A DNA stretch of 64,000 bases from Nostoc calcicola FACHB-3891 (GTDB taxonomy: Bacteria > Cyanobacteriota > Cyanobacteriia > Cyanobacteriales > Nostocaceae): NCBI RefSeq assembly GCF_014697355.1, contig NZ_JACJRQ010000029.1, forward strand, positions 1-64,000, in the 5' to 3' direction. A model generated the notes under the pieces. The model made no database searches and was not told the origin of the DNA. It saw nothing but the letters and a program-made list of their open reading frames with translations. Made by a program: the position numbers and the translations under genes. Below are positions 16,831 through 25,125 of this stretch, one piece after another (position 1 is the stretch's first letter; every line of letters starts with the position of its first letter).

Positions 16831-18009
16831 TTATTGCTTCCCACTCAACCGACCTGTTTGATAAAAATTAAGCAGATCGGGGAAAGCTTTTTCTAGCAGC
16901 CAGTTTCGCCCAACTTCTGATTCAGGAATATTTGAAGCAGCCATGTAATAGCCACTTCTGTAAGCAGCTACACCCAAACAAGCTTGCAGGCTGGATATGG
17001 TTCGCGAAGAAGCTGGAATAGCCATCAAATCTTCCAAATGACTGGGATGATAATTTTGTCCTACCAGCAAAAAATAAACCAAAGTATGAACCAACCGTGA
17101 TAAAACAACTGTTCGGTCTTGCCAACGTTCTAAATGAGACTCGATACAGAAGTAATCAGGTAAATCAGCCGCCTGAGATTCATCATCAAGGAATAAATCG
17201 CTCTGGCTTTCGATAAAACTGGAATCCATACCTATAAACTTTTTGAGAAAAACAAGCGTTTTTCCCCAACGTTCATGACCATCAGTTTCAGCAGAAAATG
17301 CGCCTTCTGAATACTGTGAACCGTACTTATCTTGCAGTTGTACAACCGCCTCTTGATTGATATCATCATGCCAGTCAGATTCAGCAAAAAACTCTTTTAA
17401 AATTTCCTGTAAATAGATGGATGAAAACTGCCTGACATCTGGTGCTTCGTCATCAAAATCGTCTTCATAAGTATCAATAATAAATTTCTCTAATTCGATT
17501 TCTAGCTCTTGCTTTTTATTAACTGGCAGTAATGATTTAGCGTCTTCTAACGTAAGAGGAAAATCTAAATAAGGATGACCTTTAGCTAAGTAATAATCAC
17601 CCAAATCTGCTAAAATTTCAAGCGCGATAGTCCTGGAAAAATACTCATATTGGGGATGCACGTATACTCGGTCTAATTCCTTATCCACTAGCATCATAGT
17701 AATGGCCAGTAGGGCAAACCATGAAGCATCGTGCAAACAAGTCGGTAAATCAGTAATTAAATCTACTAACTTCAATTTTAGGATTTCTCCCCAAACACCT
17801 ATCCTATTGGTATTGGAAATATCACAAAAATGCTCGACATCTTCTCCAACAGATGTTTTTCCTAACCAGGTAAGATTTTCTACCTGCAAAGAAGATGAGT
17901 AGTCAGGAGTCAGCTGGTTTTGACTATTTTCATCGAACTGTATCCACATCAAAGCCAAGAGCATCAGCTTACAAATACTTACTCGCTTCAGGAGAAGATA
18001 ATCAAGCAT
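16831..18009 (-). CDS. Hypothetical cytoplasmic protein
   Basis: A 392-residue protein of no family I recognise. It is acidic in the middle (TYEDDFDDEAPDVRQF) and otherwise helical, with no signal peptide, clear membrane segment or catalytic motif. The first 20 residues (MLDYLLLKRVSICKLMLLAL) are hydrophobic and may be mis-assigned start sequence; a later start is possible. It stands alone between a mobile-element remnant and the ssb genes, transcribed away from ssb. Composition is like that of the neighbouring plasmid genes. Confidence 0.6.
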   Translation of the reverse strand: MLDYLLLKRVSICKLMLLALMWIQFDENSQNQLTPDYSSSLQVENLTWLGKTSVGEDVEHFCDISNTNRIGVWGEILKLKLVDLITDLPTCLHDASWFALLAITMMLVDKELDRVYVHPQYEYFSRTIALEILADLGDYYLAKGHPYLDFPLTLEDAKSLLPVNKKQELEIELEKFIIDTYEDDFDDEAPDVRQFSSIYLQEILKEFFAESDWHDDINQEAVVQLQDKYGSQYSEGAFSAETDGHERWGKTLVFLKKFIGMDSSFIESQSDLFLDDESQAADLPDYFCIESHLERWQDRTVVLSRLVHTLVYFLLVGQNYHPSHLEDLMAIPASSRTISSLQACLGVAAYRSGYYMAASNIPESEVGRNWLLEKAFPDLLNFYQTGRLSGKQ

Positions 18010-18304
18010 AAGTTATTACTTATAATTTTTAGACGCATACCACACTAACTGCGATCCCACCATAGCACAGGGTAACTTGTTGTTCCTTAGTAAAAACCAC
18101 AATTATATGAGAAACAGGGACAAAAAATAACTCACAAGGGGTAAGGTTTTAAACCAATATTTATCACCCAGTCGTACCAAATTAAATTCTGAAGTCTTCT
18201 TATAAAAAAGAATGTGGTTTAAATAAAACAACTCGTCAAAATAATAAATACTGAAAGAACTAATGCTGACGCAGCAATAAGAGAAATATATAAATACTCG
18301 CGTT

Positions 18305-18688
18305 ATGAACTATATCAACAAAGTGATGCTGGTTGGCAGATGCGGACAAGAACCTGAACTGAAATACTTCGAGTCCGGTGCAGTTAAGGCTTCAATCTCT
18401 ATTGCGGTCAGACCACCCTACAGGAGTGAACAAGCCCTCTGGTTTGATTTAGTCGCCTGGGGAAATCAAGCAGAAGTGATTGGAAATTACGTTCGGAAAG
18501 GAACTCAGATTGCAATTACTGGCGAGTTTGGATTTGATCGTTGGGCAGATAAAAATTCTGGCACTATGCGGCAAAAACCCGTAATCACAATTAACGCCAT
18601 TGAATTGTTAGGTTCACCCCGTAAGGAAGAATCTACATCCACTTCTGCACCAAACGAAACACAGACTGTAGCTAACGCAAATTTCTAG
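18305..18688 (+). CDS. ssb: Single-stranded DNA-binding protein lacking the acidic tip
   Basis: SSB OB-fold: MNYINKVMLVGRCGQEPELK at the N terminus, then LWFDLVAWGNQAEVI and YVRKGTQIAITGEFGFDRW. It coats single-stranded DNA during replication and repair. 127 residues is short. The C terminus ends in NANF without the DDDIPF-type acidic tip that normally recruits partner proteins. The gene directly downstream encodes a protein that does have such a tip. Likely plasmid-specific, working with the DnaB and polymerase genes of the replicon. Confidence 0.9.
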   Translation: MNYINKVMLVGRCGQEPELKYFESGAVKASISIAVRPPYRSEQALWFDLVAWGNQAEVIGNYVRKGTQIAITGEFGFDRWADKNSGTMRQKPVITINAIELLGSPRKEESTSTSAPNETQTVANANF

Positions 18689-18761
18689 GAAATTACAAAT
18701 CGCCTATGCACTATAAATCGTAGGCGATAAACCATCTAATCAATCTACAAATAAAACGAAC

Positions 18762-19181
18762 ATGATTCATAATACTGCAACTATCAATCTTAAGTCAGTG
18801 AACACTACCCACGACAAAGAAGGTTCCTTGATTGCCTTCGGGATTGCCGAATTTTATTACCGTTCTAAGGAAGGAGTAGTTGCTGACGAGATGCCATTCC
18901 GTTCCAAGGGCGCACCCGCCGTCGTTATTAACGAACAAGGAGAAGGCGTACACGGCACAGCAGAAGGATATCTCGATTTGCTAGTTGATAACAGGGGTGA
19001 TTACAAAGAAAAGATTGCCACATTTGTAATCAGAAACTTTATGTCAGCACAACCAATCAACGAACTCATCCAGGTTAGTAAAACCCCTCACTCGCCTGAA
19101 ACTCCCGATTTTGCCAAAGAACTACTCGAAGATAACGTTACTTCGACAGATGAAGACCTAGATCAAGAACCTCCGTTCTAG
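18762..19181 (+). CDS. SSB-like partner protein with acidic C-terminal tip
   Basis: 139 residues, not a canonical SSB by sequence, but its pattern of beta strands (ATINLKSVNT, LIAFGIAEFYY, VHGTAEGYLDLLV, KIATFVIRNF) suggests an OB-fold. The C terminus, TDEDLDQEPPF, closely resembles the acidic, proline-phenylalanine tip of bacterial SSB. It follows ssb by 73 bp on the same strand and precedes a good terminator, so the two form one transcription unit. I infer a heteromeric or complementary SSB in which this protein supplies the partner-binding tail. Confidence 0.6.
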   Translation: MIHNTATINLKSVNTTHDKEGSLIAFGIAEFYYRSKEGVVADEMPFRSKGAPAVVINEQGEGVHGTAEGYLDLLVDNRGDYKEKIATFVIRNFMSAQPINELIQVSKTPHSPETPDFAKELLEDNVTSTDEDLDQEPPF

Positions 19182-19194
19182 ACCCAATTAACTA

Positions 19195-19245
19195 AATAAT
19201 GCTAGTACATACAGGGTTACTTGTTAGTACTGGCATTATTTTTTT
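19195..19245 (+). terminator. Rho-independent terminator of the ssb unit
   Basis: AATAATGCTAGTAC pairs (one mismatch) with GTACTGGCATTATT, followed directly by a run of seven or more T. It sits 14 bp after the stop of the SSB-like gene. Confidence 0.85.
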
Positions 19246-19410
19246 ATAGAAATCCAGAATAAAAATCTAGTGTTTGGTAAAATCGCTGACATCAACTCAT
19301 CTTATAGTACATAAATCCTAAAATACTTACACAAGAGCTAAATTTAAAACTTTTTTGACATCATTACCCCCACGGGTTGGGAATTACCATTGCCAACTTC
19401 ATCTGAACAG

Positions 19411-19701
19411 TTACAAATCAAAATCAAGGCTAAATGTTTCCCCTTCAGAATCCTCTTCTTGCTCGTCTGTAATTGGAGTTGGAGTCCTTGAAGGAAGTTT
19501 GTTCTCCTCAGTAGTAATCGGCGTAAAAGCTACTTGTTGTGCAGGTAATCCAGCCTTGATGAAAACAAAATAGCAATCAACTATAAAGTAAAGCGTCTCC
19601 AAGTAACTTTTACCTAGTTGTTGCGATTCTGCAAATATGCGCTCTCGGTAATTATCTTTGAGGCGAACTTTTTCCGGTGCTAAATCTTGTTTATCTGCCA
19701 T
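19411..19701 (-). CDS. Small ParR-like adaptor candidate downstream of parM
   Basis: 96 residues. The N-terminal half (KVRLKDNYRERIFAESQQLG, then SYLETLYFIVDCYF) looks like a short strand followed by two helices, as in ribbon-helix-helix adaptor proteins. The C-terminal half is acidic and proline-rich and ends FSLDFDL, a tail type used by ParR to touch the actin-like filament. It begins 2 bp after the parM stop, as parR does in ParMRC cassettes. Sequence similarity to known ParR is not obvious; the call rests on size, layout and position. Confidence 0.6.
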   Translation of the reverse strand: MADKQDLAPEKVRLKDNYRERIFAESQQLGKSYLETLYFIVDCYFVFIKAGLPAQQVAFTPITTEENKLPSRTPTPITDEQEEDSEGETFSLDFDL

Positions 19702-19703
19702 TG

Positions 19704-20666
19704 CTATAGTTTCCCAGATGTGATTGTTGGATTCTTGCTAGTGATACTTTTTGCCATTTCTAAAAGTCCAAAGACATTGGCTTCCACCGGATTGTCCAGA
19801 ATTTTGAACCCGTTCTTCTCCAAGAGCTTCTTAAATCCTGGTAACAGGCAACCTCCACCTATCGCCCAGATTTCATCTCCTTGGTGCTTGGCATCAAGTG
19901 TCAGATTCACCACTTTCTTCAAGTATTTTTCATACCAGTCTTTCAAACACGCACTGTATATATCTTTGATATCGATGTCACGGCTGTATCGGGTATGCCC
20001 CATTTCCAGACAGAACCGAATCTTGGAAGCATCCCCGATTTTTCCTCCATTTAAATGTTTCATCTTCTGGGAAATATCATCGATGAGAACTTCTACGCCT
20101 ATAGGGTAGGCAGTGTGAACTTCTCGCTGACCCCGGTTGTAACGAGAATACAGGGTAGTACCATTGCCAAAGTCTAAAATCGTTAGCTTTTTGGGTAGTG
20201 GATGCCCGAATAATGCACCCATCCCTTCTAGTACAACTTTCAGCACTTCTACTTTTACGTCTGATTGCTTGCCAGCAAGTATTGGCTGATATTCTCCATT
20301 TAGTACTTTTTGTAATTGGGATGCCAGAGCAACATCATGTAAGCTGACGACTAATTTTAAATGCCAAGCCTTACGGTGTGGCAGATGTGCCAATGCACCG
20401 AACAAAGTCAATAATGCGTTGTTGACTTTATTTTCATTATTGTCTGTATTTCGGTCAAAATAATTTCCTGTACGGTAAGCTGATTCTCCAACGGTATAAG
20501 CAGTGCCGTTAAAAACTACCCGTCCTGGAACATCTTCCATCTCAGCTGTTGAAATATAGCTCGGCACACGAACTACTTCAAATCCTTCAACTAAAAGTTT
20601 AAGACTTCCGTAACCGTTATCGAAACCCGCAGGGAAAATTTTTTGTAACGTGTGAATGTTTGACAT
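19704..20666 (-). CDS. parM: ParM-like actin-family segregation ATPase (first)
   Basis: Actin-like ATPase of 320 residues. The nucleotide-binding signatures are visible: FDNGYGSLKLL (phosphate 1, residues ~15-25), TILDFGNGTTLY (phosphate 2) and IWAIGGGCLLPG (adenosine motif). Proteins of this class polymerise to push plasmid copies apart. It forms a two-gene cassette with the small adaptor gene 2 bp downstream. The region upstream holds paired inverted repeats fit for a centromere. It could also belong to the wider Alp group rather than ParM proper. Confidence 0.85.
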   Translation of the reverse strand: MSNIHTLQKIFPAGFDNGYGSLKLLVEGFEVVRVPSYISTAEMEDVPGRVVFNGTAYTVGESAYRTGNYFDRNTDNNENKVNNALLTLFGALAHLPHRKAWHLKLVVSLHDVALASQLQKVLNGEYQPILAGKQSDVKVEVLKVVLEGMGALFGHPLPKKLTILDFGNGTTLYSRYNRGQREVHTAYPIGVEVLIDDISQKMKHLNGGKIGDASKIRFCLEMGHTRYSRDIDIKDIYSACLKDWYEKYLKKVVNLTLDAKHQGDEIWAIGGGCLLPGFKKLLEKNGFKILDNPVEANVFGLLEMAKSITSKNPTITSGKL

Positions 20667-21254
20667 GAGGGATAAGTCTATACACTTTGATTTTTGGAAG
20701 TTATCTGTTCTGGTGCAAAGGGGGAACTCTTGAGTAAGGGAGATAAAAATAAATTGCTATAAATTTTTACCCTCCGCCCCCTGCTTTTTTCTCCAGTCTC
20801 AAGAGCTTATCATAACCCCTTGGGGGCTAAGTGGGGCATAAAATTTAATTGAGTCAAATATACCCCACTTAGCACCTATATATACCCTATGCAGGGGTCA
20901 TATTCTTCCAAAAGTACTAAACTATACTTGGGGTATATATAGCTCCCATGTAGCCCCCATGAGCAATTTTTGAAATCTTTTTTATCAACACAGTAGAAAT
21001 GAATTTAGATGGTTGACTATTTGATTTATACTTTAATGTCAATTTTTTTATTACCAAATTTAGCAATTTAGTTCTCCGCAAGAAATAAGCCAAGGTTCTG
21101 ATCCACTTGGAATTTACCTACGACAAATTGCTCGTTTGGACAAGCTATTGCAAGACTTGAGATTTTCGTTTGGGCTTGTAAGCTCAATACTGCTAGTTGA
21201 AAAACAGTACAGTCTTGATCTATAAGTTCTTGTTTCTTACGTAACTTAGAGTTA
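20667..21254. promoter_or_regulatory. Candidate centromere (parC) and promoter region of parM
   Basis: Non-coding stretch upstream of parM with two nested inverted repeat pairs: GCTAAGTGGGG (20826-20836) with CCCCACTTAGC (20863-20873), and CTATATATACCC (20876-20887) with GGGTATATATAG (20931-20942). Further CCCC/GGGG-rich words (CCCCTTGGGG at 20815-20824) recur. Such arrays upstream of the cassette are where ParR-type adaptors bind and autoregulate. The half nearest 21000-21254 holds nothing I can name. Confidence 0.5.
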
Positions 21255-21767
21255 TTACTTGCTTACAGGTTCAGCCTTCTCGACTGAATTATCATTCACG
21301 CCCAAAGTCAATTGCAAAGCCTGCCGTGTCGGGTACGCTTTCACGACCTGCCGATAAACTTCATAGTTAGTAGGTAGGGTCTGCTGAGAATTACCCACTC
21401 CATAGGTCAGTTTATACTTGACATCTTTCACCAATTCAGGTTTGCCTGCCTCTTCTTGAGATTTATTGCGTTGTTCAACTTCATCAACACTTGGTCGTGG
21501 CGGTAAAGTAGGCCACCATAACCCCCGATCATCTGGGCCAACAACTGCTTCTGACGGTTTTACTCCATTCCGATTCAAGACTGAGGTAGTAGCGAAGGTT
21601 TCAATGCGGGGTTGAGGTTCACTAGTTAGGTTATTGGCATACTTAACTTGCCAGATATAACTGGTGAGTGCTGTAGCTTCATACTGTTCAGTAGTAGCGG
21701 TGCTGCAACTCGTGAGTGTAAGCATCGTTAGTGCAGTAATTATTGGAGTTAAAAATCTCATTTGCAT
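21255..21767 (-). CDS. Predicted lipoprotein
   Basis: About 170 residues. The N terminus is a lipoprotein signal: basic start MQMRF, hydrophobic LTPIITALTMLTL, lipobox LTSC. The mature part is polar, with PTLPPRPSVDEVEQRNKS and no known domain. It would be anchored in a membrane. Two ATG codons and a TTG compete as starts; the ATG chosen gives a normal signal length. Lipoproteins of this size in conjugative regions can be entry-exclusion or pilus-core (TraV/VirB7-like) proteins, but nothing here proves that. Confidence 0.7.
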   Translation of the reverse strand: MQMRFLTPIITALTMLTLTSCSTATTEQYEATALTSYIWQVKYANNLTSEPQPRIETFATTSVLNRNGVKPSEAVVGPDDRGLWWPTLPPRPSVDEVEQRNKSQEEAGKPELVKDVKYKLTYGVGNSQQTLPTNYEVYRQVVKAYPTRQALQLTLGVNDNSVEKAEPVSK

Positions 21768-21818
21768 TATCAATCGTTAATATCTCTTACCAGTCACTCT
21801 TAAAGAGGGTGTGTGTCA

Positions 21819-22169
21819 TCATTGCTGCCAAGGTGAAAGAATCGCTGTTGTTGAAAGCACCTCCCCCGTTGTTAATTTGATAGCCGTCTGCTCACAATTA
21901 GGGCATTGGATTTTTACTTGAATTAGTGAAGGACGGCCTTTGTACTCTCCCATTACAGGTTCACCAGTGTACTCGCTGAGTATTCCCTGCTGACAGTGGT
22001 AACACTCGAATATAATCTGGCTTACTGGTTCATCGCAGTCTAAATATCTCACATCCTGAAACCGTTCTGCTGATAATTCTTGTTTGACTCTGTGAGATTC
22101 AGGCGATCGCTGTGGTTTCGATTGTTGTACTGATTCATCATCGGGGTCAGTGTAGACGCTTTGCAGCAA
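21819..22169 (-). CDS. Small protein with a CxxC zinc-ribbon pair
   Basis: 116 residues with a polar N-terminal half and two CxxC knuckles, CYHC and CPNC, about 36 residues apart, which suggests a zinc ribbon. The start is uncertain: the frame opens at a TTG just after an overlapping ATGTAA, so translation may be coupled to a short upstream frame that ends there. That upstream frame (about 22177-22375) is rich in Pro, Gln and Asn but has no normal start codon; it is not counted as a gene. The family is unknown. Confidence 0.5.
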   Translation of the reverse strand: MLQSVYTDPDDESVQQSKPQRSPESHRVKQELSAERFQDVRYLDCDEPVSQIIFECYHCQQGILSEYTGEPVMGEYKGRPSLIQVKIQCPNCEQTAIKLTTGEVLSTTAILSPWQQ

Positions 22170-22404
22170 ATCAAGTTACATCGCAAGTGATTCTACTTGT
22201 TGCTGCGATGGCTCATTCGCAACAGGTGTATAGTGGGGCTGAGATTTAACCGGAGTTTGCTCTAGTGATTCATTAGTAGGATTTGGGTTAGGTTGCGGTA
22301 CAGTAGCATTGGATTTTGGTTGTTGTTTAAGTGGTTTAGATGGGCGTTGGGTAGAGATTTCATTGACATCTCCGGTTCAGTGAACTAAGTCTAACTAGAT
22401 AGTA

Positions 22405-23556
22405 TTAATCCAACTTTTTCCGAATCTCTTTTGCCTTAGCTTCTAATACAGCCAATAAATCTCTCAGTTGCTCTTGCTGGATATCTTCGACTTTAGTTGC
22501 TGAGACATCTCGAATTAGAGAACTGATTTGGTGACTTGGTTTAGGCTTTGTTTCAGGAGCATGTTCAGCAATAGTTTGGGCAACTAGAAAACGAGTTTGA
22601 GCGACTGTTAGCCTTTCTTGCAAAACTTGTGATGTAGCATCTTGTCGGATTTTAAGAGCTTTAGTTTCTTCAACTTTTAAATTTTTAGAATTTAGTTTTT
22701 GGAGCGAACGGGCATGGTTTGCACCAAGTCCTGATTCTCGAATCGCAATTTTTAAGTCTTCTGAAAGCCGTAAGCAAGGAAAGACATTTGCATCCACTGA
22801 TGCTGGATTTTGTTGAAAACGTAATAACAACAGAAGAATACTTTGTTCTATTTCGTCTAAATTAAATTCTTTAATGCCTTCTGACTGCTCTTTTCTAGTT
22901 AAAATAACCAATTCAGTTAATTGGGGCAACAGTTTTTTTGCGTTTAATCTAGCTATTACTCTCCTAAGAGCTTTAACTACTTCTTCTTGTTCAATTTCCA
23001 GAGCTAAGTTAGCCTGTTGAATCAAACCTTCGGCTAAATCTAGCTCATTCAAGCTTTCTCGGTGAAGACTAGTTAATAAAGTGCGTGCATGTAATTCCTC
23101 TTCCGAAAGTTCTTTCAGAAGCATTACTGCATCAAGTGTTTCAATTTCTGGCTGTAACTCTTCTGCAACCGATCTCCATCTCCGTTCTCCATCAAAAATG
23201 AGATTTCCCGGTAGTAAAATAATCGGCTGTTGTTGCCCTTCCTCTCTAATTGAAACAGCCATACTCCGAATACTATCGGAAGTAAATGTTTGCCTTGCTT
23301 GTTTCGGATTGGGTTTTACTTCGCTGTAGTGAATTTTGAAAATTCCAGATGCTTTCAAATGTTCTCGTAGGTCTTCAATAGTTTGATTGAGAAGTGTACG
23401 TTCTTCTTCAGCAAGCTTTCCCTGTGCCTCTTCATCTTTTAATCTTGTAATCTCTGCCTGTAACTCTTCTACTTGCTCTTCAAGCTCAAATCTCTGTTGT
23501 GAATCAGCAGCAGAAGCAAACATTCCAAGTACGCTCGGTTTGTTTGGTTTTGTCAT
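22405..23556 (-). CDS. parB: ParB-like partition protein
   Basis: 383 residues. A coiled coil (about 20-65) precedes a ParB/Spo0J nuclease-fold core: VKPNPKQARQTF, SIREEGQQQPIILLP, then GERRWRSVAEEL, the motif that in ParB family members binds CTP. A helical DNA-binding region follows (LHRESLNELDLAEGLIQQ). It starts 3 bp after the parA stop, so the pair is an operon. Known role: binding parS and stimulating ParA to position plasmid copies. The long coiled coil at the N terminus is unusual; ParB normally starts with a ParA-activating peptide. Confidence 0.85.
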   Translation of the reverse strand: MTKPNKPSVLGMFASAADSQQRFELEEQVEELQAEITRLKDEEAQGKLAEEERTLLNQTIEDLREHLKASGIFKIHYSEVKPNPKQARQTFTSDSIRSMAVSIREEGQQQPIILLPGNLIFDGERRWRSVAEELQPEIETLDAVMLLKELSEEELHARTLLTSLHRESLNELDLAEGLIQQANLALEIEQEEVVKALRRVIARLNAKKLLPQLTELVILTRKEQSEGIKEFNLDEIEQSILLLLLRFQQNPASVDANVFPCLRLSEDLKIAIRESGLGANHARSLQKLNSKNLKVEETKALKIRQDATSQVLQERLTVAQTRFLVAQTIAEHAPETKPKPSHQISSLIRDVSATKVEDIQQEQLRDLLAVLEAKAKEIRKKLD

Positions 23557-23559
23557 TTA

Positions 23560-24363
23560 TTAACCTCTTATTAGCTTAAGTTCTTGAACTAGTGCATCAA
23601 CAATTGGCATAAAATCTCCTCTTGCCTCTTTGCCTGGTCTGTAAATTCCCAGAGGTAGCCCTCTCCCAGAAGCATTAAGAATATCCGCTGATTCTCGAAT
23701 TGGGCTAAAATACTGAATTCCCAAATTTTTACAGACTAGGGGAAGTTCCTCAACAATACTTCTATGCGCTCCCCAATCACTTTTCCAACGAGTGGGAACT
23801 ATACCTAATATTTTCGGAGTCGGTTTCAATCTCAGCCGCTTGCAGTTGAAATAGTACCACTCAATCATCGCCGCAGCACTTTGAGAAGCCTTGTATTCAG
23901 GTTGAATGGGAATTAACACGTGACTAGAAGCTGCAAGAGCAGTCAGTGGTAAAGGCTCTAATGTTGCAGGACAATCGATAATTACAAAATCGTGAGATAA
24001 GGGGTAATCACTCAACCGATCTGCAAGAGTATAAGCTCCACGCAGATCCTTTGAAACTTCCCGAATTGTTTCGTGTAATTCTTTTCCACCTTTACAAACT
24101 TGAATTTTGTCAATCTTACCTTGCCAAGCTGTAACTAAAGGCCAGTTCCCATTGAAGTCTGGATGGTAAACATTAGCCATTGTTCCCTGAGTTTTAAATT
24201 CTCCTAATCCGCAAAATAATGTCAATGATTCGTTAGGATCGATGTCTAATAGTGCCACTGAATAGCCACGAACACCCAACTCATACGCAAGATTGTATGA
24301 AATAGTACTTTTCGCCACTCCTCCAGCGTTTGTCTCAATCGAAAGGGTCAAATTGGCAGGCAT
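23560..24363 (-). CDS. parA: ParA-like partition ATPase with altered deviant Walker A
   Basis: 267 residues. The P loop reads NAGGVAKST (residues 12-20) where ParA proteins have KGGVGKST: the signature lysine of the deviant Walker A is Ala13, although the P-loop lysine (K18) is kept. Walker A' (LLDIDPNESLT) and Walker B (FVIIDCPATLEPL) are present. ParA drives plasmid positioning on the nucleoid. It is the first gene of parAB and is preceded by two palindromic repeats. The lost signature lysine could change ATP-dependent dimerisation. Confidence 0.88.
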   Translation of the reverse strand: MPANLTLSIETNAGGVAKSTISYNLAYELGVRGYSVALLDIDPNESLTLFCGLGEFKTQGTMANVYHPDFNGNWPLVTAWQGKIDKIQVCKGGKELHETIREVSKDLRGAYTLADRLSDYPLSHDFVIIDCPATLEPLPLTALAASSHVLIPIQPEYKASQSAAAMIEWYYFNCKRLRLKPTPKILGIVPTRWKSDWGAHRSIVEELPLVCKNLGIQYFSPIRESADILNASGRGLPLGIYRPGKEARGDFMPIVDALVQELKLIRG

Positions 24364-24406
24364 AATTTTTTCTCTTTTTTGATTACTATATTTCCGACTC
24401 CAGTCA

Positions 24407-24459
24407 TGAGATAACGTTATATCAGTTTGAGCGAAGAATTTTGAGATAATGTTATATCA
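24407..24459. promoter_or_regulatory. Two palindromic repeats upstream of parA (operator or parS)
   Basis: TGAGATAACGTTATATCA at 24407-24424 and TGAGATAATGTTATATCA at 24442-24459 are direct repeats 35 bp apart, each a near-perfect palindrome centred on AACGTT or AATGTT. Their place 44 bp before the parA start suits binding by ParA/ParB for autoregulation or as parS. Confidence 0.7.
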
Positions 24460-25125
24460 TTTTTCTGATTTCTCTAACAAGGATTGCTATCAAAATAGAT
24501 GTTTATTGCAAGTAATCATCGACCTAGCGACACAGATTGCCTAGCGTGGAATTGTACACCAAAAGAAATATACGCCGTCAAAGAGATATTCACTCAGCAA
24601 TTGCTCAATCAAACAGTTCCGTAGGAAAGCATTATTGCCTTTGTGCAAGCTGGTTATTGAGTATAAAAACCAACAGCATAATTTTAGTGCTATTGCACTT
24701 TTAAAGCTGTGTCCATAAGCAGCTATTAATGCGACTTTTTGAGCTTATTGAGAATAGAAATCTTCTGTTGACGTAATATGACCACCCTGCCAAGAAGATT
24801 CTACGCTGAACAACAGTCTTTGTTCAAAGTTTACTCGATTGAAGCGGGATAACAATATTCTCTATCTACCTGATGTCATTAGAGAAAGGGGCGCTGCCAA
24901 CAAGGAAGTATTTTCAATCCCCTTATAACTAGCTCTTCTCACCTAACCACGAGTAATCGGCTCTTTCTTGCAGTAGTTATTGAGAAGTTACCTAAAAAGC
25001 ATTCCAGAAGTGTAGTTGCAGTCCTTGTAACTACACTACTTTTTCTGAGCTAATCAAACATTCTCGTTCACAGCAATAAAGGTACTAGGTCGCTCACAAG
25101 GCGTAAAATTATACTTACGTTTAAC
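24460..25125. other. Intergenic region, no gene seen
   Basis: About 660 bp without a credible frame on either strand. The one notable structure is a stem-loop at 25009-25045 (separate entry). Composition is ordinary for the window. Confidence 0.6.
25009..25045 (+). terminator. Stem-loop with T run between parA and the second actin-like gene
   Basis: AGTGTAGTT pairs with AACTACACT, then ACTTTTT on the + strand. No + strand gene precedes it; on the minus strand it stands about 80 bp downstream of the second actin-like gene and could end that transcript. Confidence 0.5.

Noticed and set aside
22177-22375. Pro/Gln-rich short minus-strand frame ending in ATGTAA before the zinc-ribbon gene
   Set aside because: No ATG, GTG or TTG start in a suitable place; noted only as a possible coupled leader.
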